Shown here: positions 46,495 to 57,856 of the stretch, in pieces
Numbering within the stretch: the first letter of the stretch is position 1
Layout of the letters: each line of letters opens with the position of its first letter
Source: Hyaloscypha bicolor E
Lineage: Eukaryota; Ascomycota; Leotiomycetes; Helotiales; Hyaloscyphaceae
Assembly: GCF_002865645.1 (NCBI RefSeq)
Contig: NW_020194512.1
Span: 186,001 to 250,000 of the forward strand
Length of the DNA stretch: 64,000 nucleotides
Direction of reading: 5' to 3'
Notes under the pieces: generated by a model
Told to the model about the DNA's origin: nothing
The model's input: the letters and a program-made list of their open reading frames with translations, nothing else
Databases searched by the model: none
Program-made: the position numbers and the translations under genes

Positions 46495-48546
46495 ATGTCT
46501 AATACTTCATTTTTGTCGTCTCTTTCTTTCTTCAACGATGAATATCGCGGAGTCAATATCAGCGAACCCGAAAGTACAGAGGAAAGCGGGCTACGAATAT
46601 CAAGCAATAAAATCCTGAGAAAACCTTTCAACCATAATGCGCCAAGGACAAGGCTGTCCTCTTGGACAAATGACGATGATGGTGAATCCCGTTTCCGAAA
46701 TATACCTGCGGTTTGGGACCTAACGAAGATCGCAGAAAGCCTCCTTCCTCACTCTCCGACCGCATACCAAACTCCAACAGTACCACTCCTGCCGCCTAAA
46801 AAGACACACAGATTTGTACGCAAGCGGCAACTTTTGACGCTGCTTTTCGAAGGCTCCGCACGTTTCTTCATCACTGTTAGCTTGACTGCAGGCCTGCTAT
46901 GGACGCTATTCTATTATGCGAAAAAGCCTGTGTTGCGCGAGTCGCAGAAGAAGATGTTCAACACCCTCGTAACGTCTCTAAGTATGAGTCTTGGTATTGC
47001 TATTGCAAGCAGCTTCAAGGAAGTGGCGATCAATATTCGGTGGTGGGTTTTGAGTCGGAAAAAGAGACCTCTTTCAGAGGTGAGTACACCTGTTCTAAAC
47101 AAACTCATGTGGAAGCTTACGCATTACAGGTTGACGCAATCTTGGAGTGCGGAAGCCTCACAGGTCTCACGGTCCTTGCTGCGAAGTCGACCCGCGATCG
47201 AAAGCTAAAGATTGCTATAATTTGTGCGTTGTGGGTGTTGATCAACATCGTACGTCCTGTCACACAAGAGGATTCTTCATTCATGTTCACACCGAACAGG
47301 CTGCACAAGTTGGAGTTGCTATGATTGGTTTGACGTACTCTTTAAACAATGCTGTCGATTATAATAGTAGCGTTATTGGTGATATCCTATTCACAGACGT
47401 GTCGCAATCTTTTGCTTATAGCATCGACTACGATACCACGGCTGCTAGTGAGCTTGCAGCACACACAGTTGGTCTCATTCCTTCAAAATTATGAGATGAA
47501 AACTAAAGACTCTCTAGTATGGGGAAATGGCCCTTGCCTGGGCGATGGGAAATTTAACAATAGATGCTAAAGTAACCCCCCCGACGCCACTCTCCGCTGC
47601 TGGTAGCATTCCCTTCGCGTATCTTGCAACTCCCGATTACTTTCAATATTTCTTTATGGAATCCTCAGCCAACTCTGGTCCCAACTCCAATCCCATCAAC
47701 TTCTACAGTAACCGCAGCATCAAGACTACAGGCTCTTGTGTTACTTACCCTGTTCATGACAATGTCAACGGGTCCTCACAGTCCTTTACAGTCGAGAAAG
47801 ACGGCAAAACATATGATCCCGGCTTCGAATCTATAGGACCAAATTCGACCACATACTATACACAACAGAATATGGAATGCGGGCCAAGATGTAAGGAACT
47901 CTGTGCTTACGAAAATAATGGCGTGGCAGCCTTCTATTATGAATGCAATGTCACGGTGAGCACCGTCTCGAATGTATCATATCCATCGCAGAATGTCTCG
48001 GACAAGAACGCTCTGATGGCAGCGGGGGCTATCGGCTTGCAAGGCTATCAGCAGTATTCTAATTCCCAGCCCATGTCTCAATATCAGCAGTTCCCCGCCG
48101 AATCAACTTACGGGCACTTTGTAGGTGATGGGGCGCAGATGGCCTCGCTCATGAGCCAATTTGCGATTGGTGTCTTTGTTACCGCGGACAAGATCATGCA
48201 GCCCATTCGGGTCCCGGTAGATGGCCTCTTGCCACTTCAAGGCGTCCGTCTTTCGGTCGATAAACCAGTTGTCGTGTTTGCTATCCTAATCAGTATTGTT
48301 GCTTGCCATTTTGTGTTGTTTGTTCTAGGCTCGGTGCTGGCGAATAGAGTTGTTGTTGTTAATGATAGTTATTTGGCAATTGCGCTTCTTCTGAGACCGG
48401 TTACGGAGAAGATGGCGAATCAAGACTTCCTGGTGGGGGGAGAAAGGAGCTTCCCTGATATGGAAAAGATGGATGTTGTGTACCGCAAGAGTATGAGGGG
48501 AAAGGAGCGAGATGGGATTATGGGGTTAGAGATTAGTGAAAGCTAA
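46495..48546 (+). CDS. Multi-pass fungal membrane protein, unknown function
   Basis: Exons 46495-47079, 47130-47249, 47300-47467 and 47518-48546 join in frame to 633 aa. The third intron (47468-47517) uses a weak GTTGGT donor, but removing it restores the reading HTYGEMALAWAMGNL. Seen: a hydrophilic N-terminus of about 110 residues; two hydrophobic segments near 120-175 (ARFFITVSLTAGLLWTLFYY and the next); one near 225-255 (IAIICALWVLINIAAQVGVA); a long lumenal or extracellular domain with several NxS/T sites and a cluster of cysteines (CGPRCKELC, YYECNV); and a C-terminal helix VFAILISIVACHFVLFVL. This layout matches a large, unnamed family of ascomycete membrane proteins that is often expanded in Leotiomycetes. 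The role is unknown. Confidence 0.72.
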
Positions 48547-50288
48547 TCGCGTGAGGAATCCGAGGACTTGGGAGGGGGCTAATGACTCGTAGCCTCTTAT
48601 GTTATGTCATTACTTTTTACGAGTACGTTCCAGGAAATTGAATTATAATCCTTTAATAAGTAATAATAGTATAACGGGCATATTTTCTCTTTTCCCTTCT
48701 CTTTGCCTGCATTTAATAAGGCAATAAATAAAGGAAAGCCTTCTTTTACTTTAATAATATAATTAAATATTTAATTGCGAAACTTTTTACTATTAATATT
48801 AATTAATTATACTATAAAAGAAATTTTAAATAGAATATACTTGTTTTAAATAAATAAAACAAGTTAGTTAATATTAAGTTTTTTTTAACTAAGTAATATA
48901 AAATAAAAGTAATATTATTTATTTAAATAACTTTAAATTAATCTTTTATTTAAAAACTAGTTATAATAAGTATTATAGTTCAATATTATAGTATTTATAT
49001 AAGATTCTAATTTTACTTTTAAATAAATAAATAATAAATTATTTTATTTTATTAGTTTCAAGAATTTAATATCTTTTTATAAACTTAATAACTAATACTT
49101 AAGCTCTTAATTTATTAATATAATATAGTAAGCTATATTTTATATAAATTGCATTATTTTAATAATTTTGAAATTTTAATTATATAAAAAACTAGCTTTT
49201 TATATATTTTATTATATATACTTTTATTTTTATTATTTTTATAATAATAGAAATAAAGTATTAAAATAAAGCTTAATAATTAATAATTTTAATATTTTAA
49301 GGATTTAAAACTAAGAGAAAAATAAGTAAAATATTATAATAAATAAATATAGCTAAAATTACTAAAATATCGAGCTTGATTTAACTTTTAGTTTAGAACT
49401 AAGTTTAATTCTTTAGCTAAAATTAACATTTTTAGCTAAAACTAATTATATAATATTAGTTATTATAATTTCATTATTAAGTTATATTTTATATTCTAGT
49501 ATATTTAATATAAGTTTTATCTTATTTTAGTTTTTCTCTTATATTAGCTAGTATTTTAACTAATTTTATTATTTTAAATAATATATATTTTTTATTATAA
49601 ATCTATAAAAAAAGCTTATAAATAGAATATTTATAAGAGAAATTATTTATTAAGAAAAAAAAGAGCCTCGAATTAAGGGTTTTTAAATATTTATAATTCC
49701 TTGCTTATAGCTTAGCCTAATAGGGCTTAGTAATTTAAATTTCCCAGAATATAGCTTTCCTTAATAATATAATATAATATAATATAATTATTAGATAATT
49801 ATAAATATCCAGATATTATATTATTTAAATATTTAAATATTTAGATATTATATCAAATAAAATATAGAATTATAATGTTTTTCTTTTATTAAGCTTTATA
49901 ATTTATAAAATAAAAATAAAGGGTTTTAAGCTCATTTATTATTTTAGCTTTATTATTATAAATATAATATAAAATATAAAGAAATACTTATAAATATTTA
50001 TATAATTAAACTATTATTAGAAAACGCTTTTTATAAAAATAATTAAATTAAAATAAATAATAATTATATAGCTTTAATTTATTACTAAAGATATTTGAAT
50101 TAAAGTTTATTTTTTTGAGCTTAGTAATAAATTAAATAAGGAGTTAAGGGCAAGAGTATTAGTTATAGTTTGAAGTAAGAATTTTAGAGTATGGCTGGCT
50201 AAAGGAACGTTATAACGGGCTCTCTTCTTTAATAGCTAGAGTGACCTCGGAAGGGTCGAAGAACAGTTACTACGAAGTCTAGTAAATG
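48547..50288. other. AT-rich RIP-like block without genes
   Basis: From about 48,640 to 50,190 the DNA is AT-rich, with no recognisable coding trace, LTR or TIR. Simple repeats occur, such as TAATA runs near 49,770-49,790. Probably very old TE material. Confidence 0.5.
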
Positions 50289-50832
50289 CAGAATTGATGA
50301 AAAACTCAGAAAGAATAGGGTTAGTATTCATTATCAAATACTTCTGCTGCCTACACACCCAGAACTTAGACGAATCTCTAGCATCCCCCTCTGTCGGGCC
50401 GATGGCGAGCCTTGTTAGGCAGCTACTTAACCAGATACTAAGCAGAGAACTCGATGTTAATACCCCATTTCTCGAGAAATCAGACTGAAAGAATGTGGAG
50501 AGCTACGAACTGTTGTCTTGTACTGTACTGTACTGTACATGGTCTTTCGAGAGCTCGTAAGATAACTCCCACCGAAGACGCTACTGGTTTGCGAAGTGAG
50601 TCTGTATGAAACGAGAGCTCTCGGAGACGATACAGATGTGGTCATGAGACGCTTGACCCATTTGGTGGCTAACCCCATGGATATTGTCATCCAGATGTTA
50701 CTTACTTGCAGTGGTCAAGCTCTGGACTTCCAGCAATATTTCCAGGGAGATGAGATTCTCGGTACTGACGAAGACACCGACATAGACGAATTAGCCATAC
50801 GGAAGATTCGACACATTAGAGGTAGCGAATGA
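50289..50832 (+). pseudogene. Possible remnant of a fungal NTPase/STAND-like gene
   Basis: Two short frames on the plus strand carry suggestive blocks: MASLVRQLLNQILSRELDV (about 50401-50457) and RRLTHLVANPMDIVIQMLLT with CSG after it (about 50650-50710). These resemble the arm regions of fungal P-loop proteins, where a query such as SLIRQLL precedes the nucleotide-binding domain and a KLLLTS-like strand follows it. The two are in different frames, separated by stops, and no Walker motifs are seen. Weak evidence; a non-coding origin is possible. Confidence 0.25.
50519..50538. repeat. (TGTAC)4 microsatellite
   Basis: Four perfect copies of TGTAC, inside the suspected pseudogene. Confidence 0.8.
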
Positions 50833-51117
50833 ATCTAGGATATTTCATACACAAAAGACCCCCTCCATACCAACAGAGAAGCAAAATAGAAATTTCCTGG
50901 CACTTGAAAGATTTTTCGAAACCCAATGATACAAACTTCTGGGGAAATTGGTTAATCTGAAAGACGAAAAAGAGTTCTTGGTGTTGACGTGGCCGTAATA
51001 CGGAAGGACCAACGCTAACAGGGGTACGCGAGAAAGTCGCGCCCTCCTCAACCGACGCGTTTGAAGATACACTCTCTCTACAAGAACTGACATATTCAAC
51101 CATTTCCAGCTCAAAGA

Positions 51118-51846
51118 ATGGCTTTCCAATCAGCGCCCCCAACCTCTTCAGTCTCCAGCTTAGGGCGCGACAAACAAAGCGTTGAAATGGAGAGAACATG
51201 GCTTGGACTTTGGCCCGAAGTCACAGATTTGACTGGATCGCCCGAGAAACTGGCGTCGGGGTTAGACAAGCAGCTCAAAGAAGTCATCGCGACTACCAGC
51301 CACAGCGCTTTACGCAATGCGGTGCTGGAACTCTGCAAGCAAATGCCTGAGGCGTCGGACTTCCTCTCTGTCCTCCTCATACCGCCTCCAGCTTTCAGCA
51401 CGAGGGTCGAACACACGGGTGTGGTACAAGAAAAGGCTACCAAGAAAAGAAAGAGGAACATATGCGAGAATTGTGAAGGAGATGCCGATGATAATGACGG
51501 ATGCTGCAAGTGGGCTATGATGCAGGCAGCAGAGTAGGCAAAACCCTATCTAGGGTGTCGGAAGTGACTGATAGTTAGACGGCAGGATTCAAGAGGCGAA
51601 GAACCTCCTAAGCTCCGATTCTGAGAAGGGGGGCGGTCCGCGCATCTGCGATGAATGTGGCGGTGACCCCGACGAAGGCGATGGGTGTTGCAAATGGAAT
51701 ATGATGCGGGAGTCAAAGTGAGCTTGCCAAGTTGGCTGCAACGAAGTTCTGGCATGGCTGACTTACATGGCAGGAAATATGAAGCGAGATTGTTCCTGAG
51801 CGTCTGTGACAAAACAAGGTATGAGTCGGAATCCGAATCAGAATAG
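51118..51846 (+). CDS. Protein with duplicated CxxC-x9-CCKW module
   Basis: Exons 51118-51533, 51586-51717 and 51774-51846 join in frame to 206 aa; the first exon alone also gives a 139-aa product. Seen: an N-terminal helical region of about 90 residues (ALRNAVLELCKQMPEASDFL), a basic stretch KATKKRKR that could be a nuclear signal, then ICENCEGDADDNDGCCKWAM (Cys 116, 119, 129, 130). A second copy, ICDECGGDPDEGDGCCKWNM (Cys 160, 163, 173, 174), is encoded exactly by exon 2. The spacing C-x2-C-x9-CC is identical in both, 44 residues apart, suggesting two small metal-binding or disulfide modules. I do not recognise the family. The splice-site choices are supported by the precise reappearance of the module in frame. 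The acidic end (YESESESE) could be extended by further splicing at a GTATGAG donor near 51819. Confidence 0.62.
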
Positions 51847-51995
51847 AGTCCCGGTATCCTCAACATGCAACTGTGGCTGTCGGTATTTAGCAATGGAGCT
51901 GTGTTGGCGCGGGCATTGGCAATGCACTCATGTGTTTCCACATACACAGTAGAATGAGCTTTGCTCAAATTTATAATATTTTCTGTTTCGCGGCC

Positions 51996-52889
51996 TCAAA
52001 TTTTCGTGCCAATAATATCCATCGCCCCAATTTTGCTGACGGTGGACATCTCGCCACTCATATTCGCATCAATCCGGATTGTCAGGCTCTTCACACCAGT
52101 AAACTTCGACGCCTTCAGTTTCAGCTCTGCCACTCCATTAACGTACTCATCAGAGTAGATGTTAAAAGATTGTGTGTTCTCCGCCTCGCCAATCGAAGAC
52201 TCCATATCCAAATCGTTCGCCTCCACTCCCTCTGGAGATTTCGTCACCCGAACAGGAATGTTTGTGCCAACTTGTATCCGCGACGGAGCATTCGATACCG
52301 AGTCTCTCGCTATTGTGATCTCGAGCTTACTAGGAGTAACTGCTTGTGTAAATGGCAGATGGATGAGGAGTCGTGAGCCCGAGGCTGAGGCTGCCGCGTA
52401 TCCGGCCGGAGGTGGAAGCGCGATATTTCGGACTGAGCTGAGGAGCGACGCATTCAGCAGTTTGGCTGTATTGACATCAATCAACGGCCTTAAGCTGTAT
52501 GGCCCTACACTCGATGTACTCGACTCGCCCTCCTTTGTGTTTGGTCCTTGTCCTGCTGTCTCCTTCGCCGCTGCGGTGGTGTAATATCCAATCTTCGTCG
52601 TTAGTTGTTGTGGATCTGCGCCCTTGACTTCATCGACCTTCTTTCCTTGCTTGAAGAACTGGAACGTCGGCATCGCTGTTATGTTGCATGCTTGCGCGAC
52701 ATCCTTCGCCTTGTCGACGTCACATTTCGCAAAGATTATGGAGGTGGAGGCTTCGTGGGGCTTTGCAAGCTTGTCGAATACTGGGGAAATGACTTTGCAT
52801 GGGCCGCACCAGGTTGCGTAGAAGTCGATGACGAGGAGGGGGTTAGCCTTGAGCTTGTTGAACTGCGATAGTGATTTGATTTCCTGCAT
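51996..52889 (-). CDS. txl1: Thioredoxin-like protein 1 (thioredoxin plus PITH domain)
   Basis: Intronless, 297 aa. The N-terminal thioredoxin domain (residues about 1-105) has the redox motif WCGPC (27-31) and the cis-proline strand AMPTFQFF. A linker rich in Ser/Thr/Gly follows, then a PITH domain (about 125-297) containing YSLRPLIDVNTAKLLNAS, GSRLLIHLPFTQ and VKSLTIRIDANMS. The human TXNL1 and fission yeast Txl1 proteins with this architecture associate with the 26S proteasome and reduce substrates there, so the same cytosolic role is likely. Both active-site cysteines are present. The start is the first ATG and gives the usual short N-terminus. It is convergent with the duplicated-module gene at 51118. 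Confidence 0.93.
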   Translation of the reverse strand: MQEIKSLSQFNKLKANPLLVIDFYATWCGPCKVISPVFDKLAKPHEASTSIIFAKCDVDKAKDVAQACNITAMPTFQFFKQGKKVDEVKGADPQQLTTKIGYYTTAAAKETAGQGPNTKEGESSTSSVGPYSLRPLIDVNTAKLLNASLLSSVRNIALPPPAGYAAASASGSRLLIHLPFTQAVTPSKLEITIARDSVSNAPSRIQVGTNIPVRVTKSPEGVEANDLDMESSIGEAENTQSFNIYSDEYVNGVAELKLKASKFTGVKSLTIRIDANMSGEMSTVSKIGAMDIIGTKI

Positions 52890-53182
52890 TTTGGTTGAGA
52901 ATGATGTTGCTGATGAACGAAGAGGGGTGGGATCATGAAGTTATCGGCCACGGTGGAAGGGTCGGCCCGAGATTCCAGAATCTACCCCGCCACCTCGCTG
53001 ACAAACGTTCGGATTCAGTCCTGGTGGTCTTCCCGTCCAATTGGGTAAGCATTTGTAACCTCCCTTCTTTGGTTACAGGACCTAGGAGACGGACTGGTGA
53101 AGTTCAAGCTATCAGGTGCAGAAGCAGAATAATTTAAAGCCGTCTGCGATGTTAGTTCCACCAGCCTGAAGCTGCTTCCCAT

Positions 53183-53988
53183 GGGAATGTGTAAAACGAC
53201 ACCCCCCGGGGTGTCGTTTGGGGTGTCGATTGGGGGCCACTAACCCAAAGTAGAGGAGCTCGGACAGGAACACCAAAAATCTAGCTTTCTCTTTAGTTTA
53301 ATTTGACTTTATAAGGAATTAATATAATTTAATGCTTGTTTCATTTTCTTATAGCGCTAATTAAGGGCTATTCAAATATAAACTTTTTATAGAATTTGGA
53401 TTAGTAATGGCTCTTTAAATTAAAAATGTTAAAAATTTCATATTTATAACCTAAAGATAAGCTTATGAAAGCCTAGAAATTTAGCGAATAAGTTCCTAAA
53501 ACTGGACATGGGAGCCCTATTAGCACCTAATTTACAGGGCCTTATAGGGCCTAAAAACTAGACCTTAATTAATTAGTATAAAAAGTTCTTTTAATTAAAA
53601 TTCTATTTTAAGGAATTACTTTATTATTGTCGGTTCACTAGTAACGCGTAGCACCGTCACGTAATATGCGTGGAATGCTCGTTGCATAGTTGGTGAAGTG
53701 GTTTTTTATTCAGAAGTAGGAGCGCAGTATCGTGGTGTTGACATGCTCCTAAATCTGCTAAGCCTATTGGGACTAGTCAACGGGTTGAGTCACGCATGTG
53801 ATGCGAGGTCACATGACCAGTAAATTCGCAGTGCAGCTGTTCCGACAATTATAGATTAAGAAGTATATAATTATATTATAAGCCTTATACTATACTAGCT
53901 TACACTTATATTTAAAAAATCTAACTTAAATCCCAAAATACCCTGGCCCCCAATCGACACCCGGTGGGGTGTCGTTTTACACATTCCC
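53183..53988. mobile_element. DNA element with 40-bp inverted repeats, carrying a solo LTR
   Basis: The left end GGGAATGTGTAAAACGACAC and the right end (complement GGGAATGTGTAAAACGACAC) match and continue into GGGTGTCGATTGGGGGCCA in both. The left arm has an extra internal GGGGTGTCGTTT unit. About 585 bp remain once the LTR insertion at 53628-53847 and its TSD are removed. No transposase frame is present. The exact target duplication could not be fixed. Confidence 0.6.
53628..53847. mobile_element. Intact solo LTR (TGTCGG...CCGACA) with TSD ATTAT
   Basis: 220 bp with inverted ends TGTCGG/CCGACA and 5-bp duplications ATTAT at 53623-53627 and 53848-53852. It is the unmutated relative of the LTRs at 22021 and 27846 (shared CTAAATCTGCTAAGCCTA and the 5' TGTCGGTT.ACTAGTAA), retaining CpA and CpG sites that became TpA there. 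The solo state implies LTR-LTR recombination. Confidence 0.82.
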
Positions 53989-55070
53989 CTTCCATGCCCC
54001 TCCTTTTCACGTGGCCCGTTCTCGCTAAATTTATATGATACAACCCCTAATCCACCTTTGGGATTGATCACCCAAACACAACCTCCAATCAATGTATCCA
54101 CATCGATATAGAAACCCCTACCAATGTTGAATCAATGCTTAGGCCCTATACAAAGCCGGAAAGAGAATAGATTTGTTTCAAAACGTTAAGAATTTGCCAA
54201 TACAATCGCAAAATAGAGGCCTCAGACTTGAAATTATCGCAGAATCTGCGGGGTTACTTTCTAAGCATGTTAAGCGAGCTTAAATAGGAAACCCTCACCA
54301 GGGACAGCAAAAGCGAACTAGTTAATGTCATAGCGAAGTTGGACATCAAAGGGAGAAGATTTTAAATATTCTAGAAATCGATAGATAATAGGAGGAATTA
54401 GGCTTTAATTACCCCAATAAATCGAAGGGACCTTCGGATGGGAGGTATCTGAAGTAGTCCAAGGTGACTTAGGAGATTGAGAATTCAGTACCGCTTTTTC
54501 TGTCCACTGCTAGGGCATTAGTCTCCAGCGAGAGAAGTTCAATGGCGGGGAATCAGGAATTGAGATTAATTCTGCATCAATAGGAGATTTAATTTCAACT
54601 GGGGAGAATACATCAGCGTCAAGGGGGGCTCGTCTTCTAGGGCAGATCTTGTATTTAAGTTTCTGAGTTTCTTTCCTCCTTTTCATTGGCCACCGGGCAT
54701 TGTTAAAGAAACACTGCTCTCGTCTCAGAACCGGGCGCTGAAGGATTCGGTGTGTAGAGGTGTGGACGAATGAGGGCGGCGTGGGCGTGGCTCGTCCTCG
54801 GCAGAGACAAGAAAACCAGATTTTTTGTTTCTCGGTCCGGCTGGAGCCCGAGCCAGCCGAAAACACGCGCTGATACCCGCAAATGGCCTTTCCATTCTGG
54901 GCTCACCGACGCCCGATGCTTATCGCTTGCCTCAGGGATCAGCGAGCGAATTGTGTGTGCACCCGCAGGATAACGGCGCCTCAGCTTGGCATCTGTTGCG
55001 ACTATATCTTCGTCCTCTATCGCCGTCGCCGCGATGGCCACCCAACCTCACACGATGACCCATCGCAAGC
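53989..55070. other. Upstream region of the Zn2Cys6 regulator
   Basis: No supported gene. Overlapping frames on both strands (54,500-55,110) are high-GC shadows without family features. Probably the long promoter and leader of the regulator at 55071. Confidence 0.45.
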
Positions 55071-57126
55071 ATGGCGGGCGCGCCGGCCGAAGAAGCACCC
55101 GATGGCCTAGTCATCCCTTTGGATGGTCCCGTTGAGGATTGGGAAGTCTTTATAGACTTCGAGCCTCGATTTCCAACTCCTTCACCCCCAGCTGTGTCGC
55201 TTGGGATCGAATCTTCAATTCGACAGCCTGGCTCGACTCCTCAAAACCAACAGGTGTTTGTCCATCCCCATGCCCCGGTGATCTGCGCCCAGAAATCTTG
55301 GAGACAGGAAGAGATCCCACGCAACCTTATTAGCATTGGCAATGGGCACCCTTCAGTAACAGCCCGGTCACATACGGTTTCGGAAACTGTGGATGAGGGC
55401 TCACATCCCACTGCTTCATCAAACCTTCCTGGCAACAGCGTGAAGTCAACAAAGAGGAGATTCGACGATTTCATTTCGAGTTTCTCAAGTGGTGAAAATC
55501 CAAGTCAGCAGCCGAGGAAGCGACAAGAGTATCTAGCAGAGCGGCGGAAAGAGGTAGCTAAGGTGCGCAAAGTGCGAGCTTGCCAGAGATGTAGGATGAG
55601 AAAATTAAACGTAAGCTCCTTTGCGACACCCACGATTGGGTTTGGGTTTAAATGCGGCAGTGCCAAACGAGCGGATCATGCGACCGTTGCATCAACTCGG
55701 TTGGTGGTAGCATGATAATTGGGGAACGTATCTGCGTACGGCATAGTCTGGAAGAATTGAGGTTTCGAGGAGCCGGTACAATTCACCCTTCACCTTTCGA
55801 TCCTGAGATTACTGACATCGTGAAGATTTATTACACGAGAGTCACGATAGGCAGTCCATTCAGGGTTTGTTTAAGCCAGACGAATCCGTATCTCGAACCG
55901 TATACTTACGCTTCCGTTCCTATGACACTGGCATGCCTCTTCGACTTGAGGTCTACGACTACTCTCAAAACCCCTATGATGATGACAAAGTGGTGAGCTA
56001 TACCCTGAGTGCGAAGTCTCCTAATGAACCACGCATCCCTCAATTTTCAACGCTTGCGACTCCAAAATACGCGATCTTCGACCAATCACTTCCGTCTCCG
56101 CAGGATCTAGAAGAATGGATAAAACAGCAAGTGGACCCAATAGAGCATACGTGGAGTCCGTCAGCCATGCTTTTTAGCTCCTTTCGTTCACTTCTTACTG
56201 CGTATTTGAACACCGGGGTTGAGTTGCCTTCGGTAAGATACTGCAAATATCTCCCCATTAAGCCGGCTAGTTTCTCATTCGGGAATAGCAAGGCCTCTTG
56301 AAAGCGGCTTTGAGCATCATGAACCTTTACGAGTGCTGGCGAAACGTCTTGCTTGTGCAGGGAGAGCAATCTCACGAAGACATGCACTATATCTCAAAAA
56401 CTGCCGGCCTCCAGATCGCCCTCATTGCCAAGCAAGGCATCGCAGAATACGAGATGGAGATTCTGTCTGAGATAGACGCTCTGATTTGCAAACCCAAGAG
56501 ACCTTCTAAGGAGAATGAGTTTCCTATCTGGGCAGGGTTTTGGTCCCTTTCCCTATTGTACAGAGATATTCTCCGACGATACCGGTACATGTCACATTCG
56601 GTTTATTACCCAAAAGGCCGTAAGTCAGCCACAACTCCACTTCAAATCTCTCTATAACTGGATACTGCCCAGATTTCGATACTGCGATTGCTTTAGCTAG
56701 GCACATGTACCACACCCTTACCTCGTCCTACAGCTTTCTGTTCCGCAACAGGCACCCATTGGATATTGATTGGCAGAAGGACGGCAACTTACCTCATATT
56801 GATCGGGAGGTCGACAGGCAGCGTATGTGGAATCACCTCGACGGGGTCAAAGAGCGAACCCGTTTGTTCTGTAAGCCAATTCGCCCCTTCAAAATGACTT
56901 TACCTCTTAACAGTCCCGCCAATTTTCAGTCGAGTCGTATAAGCACGACGAAGATGATTGTATTATGAGGGCCTTGATGATGGAAGAGAAGTGCCTCGCT
57001 GTGTTGCCTCAGCACCCGGCAAAAGCCTCAGTTGCTCCGTTCCAAGAGAACTACTTGCAACCTCGCAATGATGTGTGCTATGGAAGAGTAGTTCCAATAA
57101 GTGGGTTCTGTCAATGTTGGCAGTAA
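55071..57126 (+). CDS. Zn2Cys6 fungal transcription factor
   Basis: Exons 55071-55610, 55661-55819, 55864-56232, 56289-56619, 56673-56870 and 56930-57126 join in frame to 597 aa. Seen: a 165-residue N-terminus, a basic stretch ending in KVRKVRACQRCRMRKLN, then CQTSGSCDRC. Cysteines 171, 174, 181, 187, 190 and 205 give C-x2-C-x6-C-x5-C-x2-C-x14-C. The last spacing is wider than the usual 6-9, but some fungal subfamilies share it. The cluster is split by the first intron. The remaining 390 residues are helical, with RHMYHTLTSSYSFLFRNRHP and other blocks like the middle region of this regulator class; no pfam-type fungal_trans motif is obvious. It should bind CGG-type sites in the nucleus as a pathway regulator, target unknown. 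The 44-nt intron 55820-55863 removes what first looks like a frameshift. Confidence 0.75.
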
Positions 57127-57305
57127 TTAACGGCAATTTTGTTTGGTTAGTACAGGGGTCAAACCTTTCAGCTCTGAGTGCCGTCTTCCGTACGTCTGCT
57201 GAGAATGTACTGAGATACGGAACATATAAGATGTGGGCATACGAGTGATGTCTCAACGGCGTAGTCGTCCTGTGGGAAATTACGGTTGCTTAGTGATAGG
57301 GCATG

Positions 57306-57654
57306 TGTTGAAATTGGTACGCTACCATAGCTAGCTCACCAGTCCTTCCAGCACCAGGTTCAACCACTAATTTAGGGTTCTCCACTCTCATTTGTCATGC
57401 GTCACTCGCTGAGCTTACCAAGCTTACTAGTATATCGTCATTTTGATTACTTTTGATTTATCAGCTGATTAATAATGTATCGGAGAAAGCGGGCTCAGCA
57501 TCACCGGTATCGCCGAAGGGTAATGGGAATAAATCCCTTACTTTAGACACTTTTCCTCTGTTTTTACACTTCACTCTCCTGTATCTAGTCATTCTACAGA
57601 TTATCAACCTCCAACATATCGATTTTCCATTAATAAATCGATCACTTTCCAATA
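57306..57654 (+). repeat. 5' LTR of the copia element
   Basis: 349 bp; identical in length to the 3' LTR. Differences such as CTCACCAG/CTCACTAG are transitions. Confidence 0.92.
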
Positions 57655-57856
57655 GGTTCTGAGCCCGGCTAGTGCTTTACTAAGCGATCCAAGCGTCACT
57701 TGACATTAGTACTCGCTTGTCCATTCCAAAACCATTTCCAAAAAATCATCAAAATCGTCAATTTTGGTGAATTTCACCCATTAGTTCGGCTTCGCGTCAG
57801 CAGAATTCGCCAAAAACACAGCCATTTTCGGCCAGAAATTCTCCGCAAAATCCAAC

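Noticed and set aside
47468..47560. Apparent frameshifts in the membrane-protein gene
   Set aside because: A 50-nt intron (47468-47517) with a weak donor restores one continuous reading frame, so a pseudogene call is unnecessary.
54510..55041. Overlapping minus-strand open frames upstream of the regulator
   Set aside because: GC-rich shadow frames without motifs or codon structure of a gene.
55820..55870. Apparent frameshift in the Zn2Cys6 regulator
   Set aside because: Explained by a 44-nt GT-AG intron; the complete model is then in frame over six exons.
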